A stretch of 64,000 nt of DNA, from assembly GCA_016584305.1 (NCBI GenBank), contig JACEEZ010016409.1, positions 57,501-121,500 of the forward strand, read 5' to 3'. How positions within the stretch are numbered: the stretch's first letter is position 1; each line of letters starts with the position of its first letter. Under the pieces are notes generated by a model that was given only the letters and a program-made list of their open reading frames with translations, had not been told where the DNA came from and did not search any database. Below are positions 23,801 through 31,123 of the stretch, piece by piece. The stretch is from Chionoecetes opilio (lineage: Eukaryota; Arthropoda; Malacostraca; Decapoda; Majidae). The position numbers were made by a program, and so were the translations under genes.

Positions 23801-26660
23801 TGCTGCCCACTCTGTATCTTCCAAGTCATCATTGGAAGAGGTTGTTGTGTTTGGTTCTCTAACCTTCCTACACCCCCATTCGCCCCTCCATCTTCTACCG
23901 CTTCCTCCAGGTCTACTAATGCATTATGCCGGGCAAATCTCTATCCATTGTGAAGATGACACATATAGTAACCTTGTATCGAAGTGGAAAAACAATTGGC
24001 CAGATAGCGAGGGAGATGTGTGTTTCCAAACATACCGTCTCGGTGTGCTGCAGGCGGGCGCAAGATGGAGAGTTAGAGACTGTTTTGCGTGGAAAAAAGG
24101 GTCAATGCGACCAAGAAAAACTTCAAAGAAGACTGATCAACTGCTCAAAAGGATTGCTGATGTCAATAATAATTTTGAACAATTGATCAGTCTTCTTTGA
24201 AGTTTTTCTTGGTCGCATTGACCCTTTTTTCTCTGCCAAAACTGTTTCTAAATCACCATCTTGCACCCGCCTGCACCACACCGAGACGGTATGTTTGGAA
24301 ACACACATCTCCCTCGCTATCTGGCCAATTGTTTTTCCACTTCGATACAAGGTTACTATATGTGTCTTCTTCACAATGGATAGAGATTTGCCCGGCATAA
24401 TGCATCTGTAGACCTGTAGGAGGCGGTAGAAAATGGAGGGGCGAATGGGGGTGTAGGAAGGTTGGAGAACCAAACACAACAACCTCTTCCAATGATGACT
24501 TGGAAGATACAGAGCGGGCAGCAGCGAGGAATCTACAGCAGACACCCTAACACACTGCCAAATATACAAAAAAAGTAAAAAAATTCAATCGCTCCCACCG
24601 AAATTGTCAAAACAGCTAAGGACATTATTCCCGCCCTAAGTTTTTTTGCGCCGACTGTATAGCAAACACAACAAACTCTCAAACTCTCAAATATAGGGCT
24701 CTATATACCACACCACCGCACCACCACACAAAACACAGTGAATTAAGAGTGTGACAGCCAGTAGGACAGAGCACAAATAAGTCACAATAAGCACATTTAA
24801 GTAAACCAGCAAATCATTAAAATTGACTCACAAGGCACAATACATACAAGCAACAAAGACGTTGTATGTACTCTTGGGGACACCGCGTGATACACTAGAC
24901 TCGAGAGGGTACGGTAGGTAAGGGACAAGGGAGGGGTGCGCAGACCTCTTCCACTGCCCACAAACTAGTCTCTGCGCATCTGAATCATTGTACATTGTCA
25001 AGGGTTGTTTTTTTTCCAGCCGAAATCAGGTGTCATATAGGCTTGTAAAATGTTTCCACGAATGTGTGGGCAAGAAAGATACAGGCGCAACGGAAGAAAT
25101 TTGGCACAGAAAGTTATATTTCGTCTCTTAACTCATTGTCCAAGCGAGCGAAGCGAGCTTTTAGCATTTATGCTAAAATTTGTAATATATTGTGCCTGGC
25201 GACATTGGTGGTGGAAATAAAATGTGTTCGTAGCCTTCACAACAACAGTGTCTTAGCGTCGCCGAGAGGCAGGCCGCATGTGTTAGGCCTCATATAACCA
25301 CTATAACTCATGTTTCTAATGCCGTTATAGGTGTTATTTAGGGTTAGCGTGGTGTTATATATGTGGTAGGGTGTGCGTGAGGTGTTAAATATGCCATTTC
25401 AGCCGTGGGTACAGAGAGGAGGAAGAATAACAATTATGAAATACCACCACCACCACCACCATCAGATTGATTATCGTACAACCTTAGGTAAAATCATATA
25501 GTCAGTAAATGACTATAATTTTAGTAAATAACTTGGTAATTTTTCTCACCCCAGTTTGAATGTCGTAGCATTAGATTTTCGATTAGATTTTTTTTTCCTA
25601 CAAGCGAGCTTCAGATACGCCGCCGCTAGTTGGCGCAGCGAACGCCACAACATCCGCCCAGCATCCCGCGTCTCACTCGTTCACTTCACGTGGTTACCTC
25701 GCCGTGGAAGCATCTCTGTTGTGTTGTGTTCACACAGGCGAATGCAAATGGCGGAGGGTGAGTGCAGTACGTTTAGCGGCAGTTCCACCCACAGCTGTTT
25801 CCAACAGCTTATACACAGAGTATAAACACTGACGAATGCAAATGGCGGAGGGTGAGTGCAGTACGTTTAGCAGCAGTTCCACCCACAGCTGTTCCAACAG
25901 CTGATACACAGAGTATAAACACTGGCAAATGCAAATGGCGGAGGGTGAGTGCAGTACGTTTAGCGGCAGTTCCACCCAAAGCTGTTTCCAACAGCTGATA
26001 CACAGAGTGTAAACACTGGCGAATGCAAATGGCGGAGGGTGAGTGCAGTCCAGTCATAGAGGTACAGTAAAAAAATTGGGGTGGTTTCTTTGGGGCTGGA
26101 ACGGATTAGTGGTATTTCAATTAATTGCAATGGGGGAAATTGATTTGATATACGAGCAAATTGAGTTACGAGCTCGATCGATGAATGAATTAAACTCTAA
26201 GTAAGTCAAGGTACCACTGTACAAACATCTCGTGATTAAAAGAATAAAAACAGAAAAAAGTTGGTCAAAATCATAAATGAAGTGTTAAATAGATACCAAT
26301 GATGCCAAAGAAAATAAGAAATTAGGTCAGCATATAAAACAAAATAATCAGTCTTCATATCATGATAAATTATATCAGTGTTTTACTAGTTTTTGTCCAG
26401 AATTGTAAATATCATAGAAGTAAAACAAACACCAAAACAATATGAGCACATTAACTATAAAGGAGACACTACATCCATCAAATCTACTAAATCAACAGCA
26501 AGACCATGTTTATTTTCATATTTACAAAATATGGTATTATTCACCTTGCTCTTTTCGAAAATTCCGCAGACCCCCTTTCTTTTCTGAGCCTTTTGTGCTG
26601 GTTGTTGAGCTGCTTGTGCCTGTGCTGCCCTCATCCATGGTGGCGTTGCTCACCCTGCAC
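11646..26660 (-). CDS. SMARCAD1: SMARCAD1-like SNF2 chromatin remodeler (10 coding exons, 3' part off window)
   Basis: Spliced gene on the minus strand. SMARCAD1/Fun30 proteins are nuclear DNA-dependent ATPases that slide or exchange nucleosomes, maintain heterochromatin at replication forks and promote DNA-end resection. Ten exons (26660-26545, 22292-22200, 21647-21531, 21338-20971, 17249-17070, 16968-16719, 16578-16494, 16305-16134, 15911-15709, 11839-11646) have AG/GT borders and compatible phases, giving 585 codons with no stop. Layout: PIP box 31-38, Ser/Thr-rich acidic region to about 265, CUE-like 272-304, Lys/Glu-rich coiled coil 305-360, pre-ATPase helical region 405-520, SNF2 motif I DEMGLGKT 549-556 and motif Ia 577-585. 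Human SMARCAD1 is about 1026 residues with motif I near 525, so the N-terminal half is complete here and the rest lies left of position 1. Ortholog identity rests on recalled human sequence aligning without gaps across exons 8-10. Confidence 0.9.
12309..12645. mobile_element. Degenerate MITE in SMARCAD1 intron 9
   Basis: Starts CAGTAGAAGCTTGATTTAAC after TA and ends TTACTCTACTG. Internal runs of AAGCTCGATTTAG in both orientations support a TIR element of about 337 bp. The right TA has become CA. Confidence 0.55.
12660..12962 (+). mobile_element. tRNA-derived SINE with 13-bp target duplication
   Basis: Flanked by the direct repeat ATATGTTTATTTT (12647-12659 and 12963-12975), which defines the ends. 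The head has an A-box-like CAGTGGTGCAGTGGCTAGCG, a CTACGAA loop resembling a tRNA-Arg(ACG) anticodon loop, and a B-box-like GGTTCTATCAC. The body is 230 bp, with an A/T-rich 3' end. RNA polymerase III would be expected to transcribe such heads. It sits in intron 9 of SMARCAD1, antisense to the gene. Confidence 0.8.
13249..14442. mobile_element. TIR element (CCGTATATGTCAACCTATAA) in intron 9
   Basis: Ends CCGTATATGTCAACCTATAA and GCAGACACATACGG with subterminal GGGGCCGACTTA in inverted orientation; TA at both sides (13247-13248, 14443-14444). Inside are a tRNA-like segment (13885-13964) and a fragment of the LINE tail seen at 45935-46000 (about 14295-14370). No transposase. Confidence 0.8.
13885..13964 (-). 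ncRNA. tRNA-like sequence (SINE head), not a functional tRNA
   Basis: 80 nt read on the minus strand: D-arm-like GGCGGAATCGGTAACGCGC (A box), variable region, and B box GGTTCGACTCC with a paired T arm (GCGG/CCGC). The ends CCTT/AAGG pair, but the anticodon stem does not, so I read it as a degenerate class II tRNA-like SINE head. Confidence 0.5.
14443..15344. other. Intron 9 sequence, no gene seen
   Basis: AT-rich intron with no motif I recognise. The 60-codon ORF at 14998-15180 (minus) has no family resemblance. Confidence 0.5.
15345..15545 (-). mobile_element. Fragment of THAP/TTAA element, terminal part
   Basis: Read in reverse it follows the left end of the elements at 22418 and 49332: GAAATGGTCTGGATGATTAA mirrors TAATCGTCCAGACCATTTC, and the CTGACTGGATGCAAAAAGT and GAGCGTTTTGGAAGCTC segments also recur. 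Diverged, without the THAP-coding part. Confidence 0.6.
15709..15911 (-). CDS. SMARCAD1: SMARCAD1 coding exon 9
   Basis: The acceptor TTTTTCAG precedes 15911 and the donor GTGAGT follows 15709; 203 nt, phase 2 out. It encodes residues 454-520, including [11 protein letters not shown], corresponding to human IRLMNKCEDIS, with equal spacing to the preceding exon. It ends in SLNSS just before the SNF2 domain. Confidence 0.92.
16134..16305 (-). CDS. SMARCAD1: SMARCAD1 coding exon 8 (pre-ATPase region)
   Basis: The acceptor TTTTTTCAG precedes 16305; donor GTTAGT after 16134; phase 0 out. It encodes SDEDSEGEE and then a segment matching human SMARCAD1: [20 protein letters not shown] and MQLRPFADW correspond to [20 protein letters not shown] and TELRPFNSW. 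This helical region precedes the ATPase and is diagnostic of the SMARCAD1/Fun30 group. Confidence 0.92.
16494..16578 (-). CDS. SMARCAD1: SMARCAD1 coding exon 7
   Basis: The acceptor ATATTACAG precedes 16578 and the donor GTGAAG follows 16494; 85 nt, phase 1 in and 2 out. It encodes an acidic run ([18 protein letters not shown]). It is too short for a routine ORF scan and was found by joining phases between exons 6 and 8. Confidence 0.8.
16719..16968 (-). CDS. SMARCAD1: SMARCAD1 coding exon 6 (CUE-like end, coiled coil)
   Basis: The acceptor GTTTCAG precedes 16968 and the donor GTAAGT follows 16719; 250 nt, phase 0 in and 1 out. It starts [20 protein letters not shown], completing a CUE-like helical bundle (in SMARCAD1 the CUE domains bind ubiquitin and KAP1). 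A long Lys/Glu/Arg-rich stretch with heptad character and nuclear-localisation-like clusters follows. Confidence 0.88.
17070..17249 (-). CDS. SMARCAD1: SMARCAD1 coding exon 5 (start of CUE-like domain)
   Basis: The acceptor ATTCTTCAG precedes 17249 and the donor GTGGGT follows 17070; exactly 60 codons in phase 0. It opens with a basic stretch (KRAR) and SSDEEG, and ends with the first helix of a CUE-like domain (MVYP...VEKM, residues 276-284). Intron 4, upstream of it, carries the foldback at 17441-18324 and an RTE-like LINE end. Confidence 0.85.
17441..18324. mobile_element. Long foldback element in SMARCAD1 intron 4
   Basis: Left arm 17441-17722 and right arm 18016-18324 are reverse complements at high identity: AATGATGATACAAGCATCAA, CCAATTGAAAATCCAAGATG and CATTTTGTCC/GGACAAAATG all recur in mirrored order around a 290-bp spacer. 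The arms could fold into a hairpin of about 280 bp in the pre-mRNA. No ORF and no clear target duplication. Confidence 0.85.
18325..18776. other. Intron 4 sequence, no gene seen
   Basis: About 450 bp of ordinary intronic sequence between the foldback and the RTE-like LINE tail. No motif recognised. Confidence 0.4.
18777..19240 (-). mobile_element. RTE-like LINE 3' end with (AAG)n tail
   Basis: 5'-truncated. The minus strand encodes the C-terminal part of a non-LTR reverse transcriptase, then a short 3' UTR and an AAG microsatellite tail (18779-18797). RTE-clade elements typically end in such short repeats. Inserted in intron 4, same strand as SMARCAD1. Confidence 0.8.
18806..19210 (-). pseudogene. 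Reverse transcriptase C-terminal fragment
   Basis: Open frame of 134 codons with [29 protein letters not shown] and [18 protein letters not shown], the hallmark tail of RTE-type LINE proteins. The catalytic palm is absent (5' truncation), so it is inactive although the frame is intact. Confidence 0.85.
19556..20336. mobile_element. TTAA-flanked non-autonomous DNA transposon
   Basis: TTAA on both sides (19552-19555, 20337-20340), the target of piggyBac/Kolobok elements. Inverted subterminal sequence GGTTCACACTGAG...TTTTGGCATTTT is mirrored at the right (AAAATGCC...CTCAGTGTGAACC). GGTCGACAAA/TCGGTCGATAAA repeats lie within, and a copy of the hairpin-AAG repeat is inserted at 19672-19752. No transposase. 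Confidence 0.75.
19672..19752 (-). repeat. Dispersed hairpin repeat with (AAG)n tail, copy 3
   Basis: CTT tract, TTGTGACCTTTTCTGC, TATCGCTTTATAGGTCGTC, then TCAAGCTCGTGCTCGAGCTT. Same order as copy 2; the end after the hairpin differs. Confidence 0.65.
20341..20970. other. Intron 4 sequence, no gene seen
   Basis: AT-rich intronic sequence directly downstream of exon 4 on the gene strand. Nothing recognised. Confidence 0.4.
20971..21338 (-). CDS. SMARCAD1: SMARCAD1 coding exon 4
   Basis: The acceptor ATCTCCAG precedes 21338; 368 nt, leaving in phase 0. It encodes about 122 residues, basic in the first third and then acidic and Ser-rich ([17 protein letters not shown]), with several SP/TP sites suited to CDK phosphorylation. 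Two in-frame donors compete: AAG|GTTTGT at 20971 (chosen) and AGA|GTGAAG six bases earlier, differing by two residues. Confidence 0.8.
21531..21647 (-). CDS. SMARCAD1: SMARCAD1 coding exon 3
   Basis: The acceptor CCTCACAG precedes 21647 and the donor GTAAGT follows 21531; 117 nt, phase preserved. It encodes 39 Ser/Thr/Asn-rich residues with no recognisable domain. It is assigned to the gene because phase, splice sites and position fit between exons 2 and 4. Confidence 0.75.
22200..22292 (-). CDS. SMARCAD1: SMARCAD1 coding exon 2
   Basis: The acceptor AATTTTAG precedes 22292 and the donor GTAAGT follows 22200; 93 nt, phase 1 in and out. It begins VSLLKYF, which together with Gln31 of exon 1 makes a canonical PIP box (Q-x-x-L-x-x-Y-F). 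The rest is acidic/Ser-rich and probably disordered. Confidence 0.85.
22418..22990 (+). mobile_element. THAP-domain DNA transposon fragment (Kolobok-like), left end
   Basis: Begins AGTAATCGTCCAGACC after TTAA (22414-22417), identical to the left end of 49332-50582, and follows that element to the THAP-coding start. The right end is missing. It lies in intron 1, between exons 1 and 2 of SMARCAD1. Confidence 0.7.
22724..22885 (+). pseudogene. THAP zinc-finger domain, frameshifted
   Basis: ATG at 22724 starts [20 protein letters not shown], giving the THAP C-x4-C and AVP motifs. After a one-base shift near 22788 the frame continues [20 protein letters not shown], giving the THAP F-P and Trp positions. 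The THAP domain is the DNA-binding domain of several transposases (P, Kolobok). The C-x2-H half is not visible. Confidence 0.7.
23030..23240 (-). repeat. Inverted copy of the 4136-4310 repeat segment
   Basis: Reverse complement of 4136-4310: CATCAGCTGATGGTTGTGTG, CTCTCCTGTCTCCTC, CATGACGTGTGTGGTACTGT and GTATTTTGTGGTAAATA equivalents appear in mirrored order. Part of the foldback-family interior. Confidence 0.7.
23926..24186 (+). pseudogene. Tc1-like transposase N-terminal HTH, left arm
   Basis: ATG at 23926 starts [20 protein letters not shown], followed by [20 protein letters not shown]: a helix-turn-helix of the Tc1/paired-like type that binds the TIR. It runs 86 codons to the palindrome centre; no catalytic DDE region is present. 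Confidence 0.8.
24123..24398 (-). pseudogene. Tc1-like transposase N-terminal HTH, right arm
   Basis: Mirror image of the left-arm ORF, beginning [20 protein letters not shown] at about 24398. It has the same HTH with a few substitutions (WCRRVQDG versus [14 protein letters not shown] versus LRGKKG). Upstream in-frame codons to 24569 are 5' UTR sequence. No catalytic domain. Confidence 0.8.
25738..26050. repeat. 94-bp minisatellite, about 3.3 copies
   Basis: Unit begins AATGCAAATGGCGGAGGGTG at 25741, 25835, 25928 and 26022, period 93-94 bp, with CAGCTGTTTCCAACAGCTG hairpins in each unit. ORFs on both strands are by-products. Confidence 0.9.
26051..26544. other. Intron 1, end of a TIR element, no gene
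   Basis: Around 26060-26220 the sequence ends in GAGCAAATTGAGTTACGAGC and GTCAAGGTACCACTGTA, which looks like one worn terminus of a mariner/Tigger-type element. The remainder is AT-rich intron. Confidence 0.45.
26545..26660 (-). CDS. SMARCAD1: SMARCAD1 exon with start codon (coding exon 1)
   Basis: The acceptor (pyrimidine tract then CAG) lies at 26661-26663 and the donor GTGAAT follows 26545. The ATG at 26638-26636 sits in an ideal Kozak context (GCCACCATGG), which decides the start. Only 22 nt of 5' UTR lie in this exon, so at least one noncoding exon must lie upstream (higher coordinates). It codes for 31 residues, Ser/Thr/Gly-rich then basic, and ends at Gln31 with one extra base (phase 1). 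Confidence 0.85.
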
Positions 26661-27499
26661 CTGGACAAGAAAAAAAGAAAAAACTTAACAACCAGAAAAT
26701 GTAGACAAATACTACACCAATAGCAAAAGACAAATATACATGGAAGTACAGGGACTAAATTCACAACATACAGTAATTTAGGGAAATTTCCTAAACTTGG
26801 GTTTTCTCCAAAAGACCTCTGATATCATGTAACATAGACATGCATTTTAAACTAAATCTAACCTTACATTGACCTCAGGGGAATTAAACTCCTGGACTCC
26901 CTCACCATAAAGTCTCTTATCATTGCATACACTCTCTTAACACCACAAACAATATCCTAATATCACATGAAATATCCTATCACCACATAAAATCCCATAT
27001 CAACTGAAATATATTAGCACCACATAAAATATCGTAATGCAAAACGATTCTCTCGATTTATCTTCCTATCGGAAACAGTACTGGAGAAGGCAGAAGTCAC
27101 AGTCTAAAAAACCTTTCATGATGCCTGCCATGATGCAAAAGGAGTCTCACTTGTTACCTGATTTGAAATTTTGGTTGGTGAATGAATACACAAAGTTAAT
27201 GTCATGGCTGTATGCCCTGTATTATTATGGAAAATAAAATCATCTCTCCCCATCATTGTATGATGGGGATAATCATCATTGTATATAACAAGTCTAAACA
27301 ACTATATGTATGTAGTGAATCAAATTGCAATAACACATGCAGCCTGCTGATATTGCTGACCTTGTTTTGGTCATGAGTACATGTACGTATGTTGTTTTAC
27401 AAGTGACGTCGATGTATATTGAGAACAATAAAAGAGCCAGATGGTGCCAGACATGGAGGAGCAAGAAAAAGGAAATGCATAAAATAACTGATTTAGTAA
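26661..27499. other. Upstream intron of SMARCAD1, no coding exon seen
   Basis: The first coding exon has an acceptor at 26661, so this is intronic on the gene strand. No promoter motif or second exon could be supported. Confidence 0.45.
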
Positions 27500-27796
27500 G
27501 GCCCGGTTCACACTTCACGTTTTTGCTGGACGTAGTCTACGTCATCTTGTCATCAGTGACTCACAGTACGTCACAGTGACATCACTTCCTGCCGGTGTAA
27601 TGTTAACACAGGCTCCCCGCGACCACCACATTGCTGGAGCAGTGATGACGTTCACTGACTTTGAGACGTGCGTCTCAGCTCACATTATTCAGGAGCTCCC
27701 AATTCTTTCTACGTGGCTGCGGAAGTGGCGGGGCGACGTCACTGATCGCCACGCCCACGTAGACTCGGACAGCAAATACGTGGTGTGAACCCCGCC
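27500..27796. mobile_element. Harbinger-like MITE (TAA target duplication)
   Basis: Ends GGCCCGGTTCACAC and GTGTGAACCCCGCC are flanked by TAA (27497-27499, 27797-27799). A 3-bp TWA duplication with G-rich TIRs is typical of PIF/Harbinger or related elements. 297 bp, with GACGTAGTCTACGTC-like internal palindromes; no transposase. Confidence 0.75.
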
Positions 27797-28136
27797 TAAA
27801 ATGAAAGAGGGAAGATGTGGACGCTGTGGGGAGCAAGCGAGAAGGTAGGCCAGTGCTTGCTGTGGAGTAAGTTTAGTCATAGACAATGATGAAGGCTTGC
27901 AGTATGATTGCTTTAAATGGTTGTCACATATTGCCTGGAGAAAACTAGTCTGGAGCAGTAGAGTGCTGCAGGATTGTGAGGTAGAACTATGGATCCGTGG
28001 GAAAAAAACAAAAAAACAGATGGTAAAGAACATGGAGGTGTATAGGATAATGGGTGAGGATGGGGTGAGATAAAGGGAATTAGAGCAGTATAGGCAAGAA
28101 CTAGAATAGATGAAGGAATGCATGGAACCTCTAGAG

Positions 28137-28706
28137 CAGGGGTTCCCAAAGTGGTCGATGGGACCATCCAAGGGGTCGATGAATCGCCAGGGGGTCGAAA
28201 GGGGATCAATAAATGGCTCGGTGAGGAAAGTTTCAGCACGCAACAGCCGCCAACAACCGTTATGCGAGTGGTACCAAAGCCGCCTCTGTGTCACCCTGAC
28301 ATAAAGACGCCTTTGACTTGGCTCGGTGCTAGTCTGTGACGTCACGTCGGATCTGTACCCCCCACCACGCACCCTCCACCCACCCACCCTTCTGTCCCAA
28401 GATCGTACCGTACGTGAAATATTCCTGTCCGCTTCCCGTACTGAGCGAGCGAGCGTATTCCCCCCTCTCGTTGATGAGTGGACAGCCAGTAGTCCAGTTC
28501 ATTCTCAACACGTTACTACTACTACTACTACTATTACTACCTATAAGTACTACTGTAATTCCCCATATTCATTTAATCAAAATGTATATGTATTACGTTT
28601 TTTTTTTCTTCATAACATATACTATTTTCATTTAAATGTGTGGGGTCGATGTAAAATTTGAAACTTTATTAGGTGGTCGATGAGCTGAAGAGTTTGGGAA
28701 CCCCTG
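28137..28706. mobile_element. Non-autonomous hAT element
   Basis: Ends CAGGGGTTCCCAAA and TTTGGGAACCCCTG are the classic hAT TIR, flanked by 8-bp duplications CTCTAGAG (28129-28136) and CTCTAAAG (28707-28714). Internal GGGTCGATGAA/GGTCGATGAG repeats are mirrored near the ends. 570 bp, no transposase. Confidence 0.92.
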
Positions 28707-28714
28707 CTCTAAAG

Positions 28715-29101
28715 TGTGACCACAAAAGCCTAATGGAGAGAAGGGTCTGAAGGTCATACAGCGAGGGACTAGAGGCTAGTACTACCATGAATCTAGGGGA
28801 AGAAAGCAGAATGTCAACCACTGCAAGCAAGGCAGGTATGCCCAAAAGACATTAGCCAGAGGGGGCAGTGGCGCTGGACAGGCAGGAAGTAGTTGCTGGA
28901 GATCAGGGGGAAAAAATAGAACGGCTAGGAACAGTAAACAAAGCAGGTATGTATGAATGGGAGTCAGTGCCATGGGTCATGACTTATATTAGGCATTGAA
29001 GTTCCTGAGGCTTTGCGCATCGCTACAAGCCTTTGTATCTCAAGATATCAATTTTCTGGCTGGGAGAGGATTGCTAGAGGGCGCTAATATGAGGAAAGTA
29101 G
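28715..29101. other. No gene seen
   Basis: Purine-rich unique sequence between the hAT element and the next TIR element; nothing recognised. Confidence 0.4.
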
Positions 29102-29635
29102 TACACTAGGGTCCCACATAAAACGAGAAATTGGTCGATAAACGAGGTCATTTTATGCGAATTCGCTCTATGTGAAACACATAACCTATGGGAAAAACTG
29201 ATATTGGTCGATCGGTCCTCCCACCTGTACCCGTACATTTATACTTGTTCACACCCATGCATACCAGAACAATGAGAACATGCTATTATTTTACACTAGG
29301 ATCGAAATTCCCTACACAATTGGGAGTATGGTTTCTGTTTACCTTATTGGATTCTTGGAAACATTCTTTTGGACTCAAACTTTTGGAGATAATGACATGC
29401 TGTTCATAGGGAGGCGAGAGACAAGTGTTTGTTTACGTGCGGCGTGCCTCTCACTCTTCTTCCTCTTGTGACCTACATCGCCTCTGTTCTTCCCTTGCCG
29501 CGGACACTTTTAATGCAGATTTGGCTTTAGTTAGGTGGTTAAAGCATGGGATTAGGTTAGGTTAATGACTCAAAAGCAAGTTACCATAAATCTGGCTTAA
29601 CTCTCGCTTGCGTGCCTCGCCATAACTGTTGTTGT

Positions 29636-30398
29636 TGTTGTTGTTGTGTTTTAGGGCTGCGAGGATCCCTTGGGGAACACTATGAGCCCTGGTGATGTCC
29701 TATGAAGCTATCACAGGTGCGGTAGTTGACCTGTCTTCCTCAGGAAGGCACAGGTGAGGCGGGTGACAGCGTGTTGCCGGGAAGGGGGAACGCCAGCCGC
29801 CGCCAGCAGGGTGGGCAGGTCAAAGGTGGTGACGTTCAGGGCGAGGAGTTGAGACTGTAGCACTACACGGTGTGAGTGGAAGTGCGGACACTGCAGCAGA
29901 AAGTGTTCAATAGTCTCCGGAACATTCATGCACCAAGGGCAGTGGGGGTCAGGGGACAGACGGAGGTGATGCAGGTGAACCGTGAGTGTCGTGTGCCCCA
30001 GGCGGAGGCGGGTGAGGGTGACATCGAGGACGCGGGACTTTGTCCTTATCCACGGCTGGGGGGAAGTCACTGCGGTATTGGCCCATGGAGGTGATGCGGA
30101 GGGCATCGCCGAGTGTGTTATTCCAGGTGGAGCGGCAGACCCGGGAGATGAGGCGTTTGGCCGCAGAGAGCGGCAGAGGGAAGGGTGTTGTGTTTACATC
30201 TGTTAAGGCCAGCCTGGCAGCAGAATCAGCCATCTCGTTGCCTGGGATACCAGCATGGGAGGGAACCCACTGAAAGGCGATCTCCCAGACGTTGATGGTA
30301 AGGAGAAGGGCTCTCTGGATGCCAGAACTGGCATCACAGAACCCGCTCACAGCTGTTAACTTGTAAACACCAACGACGACACCAAACCACAATGACGA
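29636..30398 (-). mobile_element. RNase H-type LINE 3' end with (CAA)n tail
   Basis: 5'-truncated LINE on the minus strand ending in a CAA repeat tail (29636-29650). Its 3' UTR (CCCTTGGGGAACACTATGAG region) is the same sequence carried within the Tigger-like copies. RNase H followed by a Cys/His module is typical of I-group LINEs; exact clade not determined. Confidence 0.85.
29711..30345 (-). pseudogene. LINE RNase H and C-terminal Cys/His region
   Basis: Two frames. Frame 1, 29949-30345, encodes the end of RNase H (WVPSHAGIPGNEMADSAARL, with the catalytic-site Asp) followed by LISRVCRSTWNNTLGDALRI. Frame 2, 29711-30010, encodes RLRLGHTTLTVHLHHLRLSP, CPWCMNVPETIEHFLLQCPH and a final LRKTGQL. 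One frameshift near 30000 separates them. RT and endonuclease domains are missing. Confidence 0.85.
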
Positions 30399-30400
30399 TA

Positions 30401-30470
30401 CACACAAACCTCGATTTCCCGGATATCGGATTTGCCGGACAAAATCCGAGGTCCGGGGATATGTCGGTCT

Positions 30471-30507
<37 letters not shown>

Positions 30508-31123
30508 TATATATTTATTATACGTTGAAATGCCTGGTCCTGTTCGTAAATTGACCAAGTTGTCCGGCGGTCCGAGCGTCTCCTGTCACCCCTGGTCAGT
30601 GTCCGCGCCTCCCGCCAGGTGGCAGCATGCTCAGCGGTCGTATTGTTTACATTTGGGCACACAACATTCACGGTTCACCTGCACAGCCTCCGTCAGTCAC
30701 CTGACTCCCACTGCCCCTGGTGCAAGAACATTTCTGAGACTATTGAACACTTTCTGCTGCCTCCCGCCAGGTGGCAGCATGCTCAGCGGTCGTATTGTTT
30801 ACATTTGGGCACACGACACCCACGGTTCACCTGCACAGCCTCCGTTAGTCCCCTGACCCCCACTGCCCCTGGTGCAGGAACGTCTCTTGAGACTATTGAA
30901 CACTTTCTGCTGCCTCCCGCCAGGTGGCTGCATGCTCAGCGGACGTAAAAGTCCATGGCGGGGTAGTTGATATTGTTGGTTGCCGGACAGTAAATACTGG
31001 AGTAGGATAAACGTCCGGGGGTGGGTAATGGCATCGGACTTTTTTTTTTTTTTTTTTTTTTTTTACTTGCGATTCCCGGACCAGTGCTCCCCCCTATTAG
31101 TCCGGGAAATCGAGGTTTGTGTG
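30401..31123. mobile_element. Tigger-like TIR element carrying LINE 3' fragments, copy 3
   Basis: Ends CACACAAACCTCGATTTCCC, TA on both sides. The LINE-derived cassette is repeated: two complete units (about 30608-30760, 30763-30915) and a short third start, each from CCTCCCGCCAGGTGGC to CACTTTCTGCTGC. Long T runs at 30473-30504 and 31039-31064. No transposase. Confidence 0.8.

Larger units (their letters stand above)
23651..24657. mobile_element. Palindromic Tc1-like element (two inverted transposase head ends)
   Basis: Ends CAGTCGGCGCAACAAAATTA and its mirror are flanked by TA duplications (23649-23650, 24658-24659). The host element sequence continues cleanly across the site (AAACTA|TAGCAAAC). 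The whole element is a near-perfect palindrome: arms of about 490 bp around a short centre near 24160-24185. Each arm contains TIR, 5' UTR and the start of a Tc1-type transposase. Non-autonomous; it lies in SMARCAD1 intron 1. Confidence 0.9.
23475..25590. mobile_element. TIR element (CAGGGAGGTCCCG), copy 2, interrupted and right-truncated
   Basis: Left end CAGGGAGGTCCCGAAGATAC after TA. It follows 35707-36486 until 23650, resumes at 24660 after a nested palindromic element, and loses similarity near 25590 (last shared segment CTCACCCCAGTTTGAATGTC). A minisatellite follows where the right end should be. Confidence 0.75.

Noticed and set aside
27689..28387. 232-codon minus-strand ORF
   Set aside because: It crosses the hAT MITE end and the Harbinger-like MITE; composition is arbitrary and no motif is recognised.
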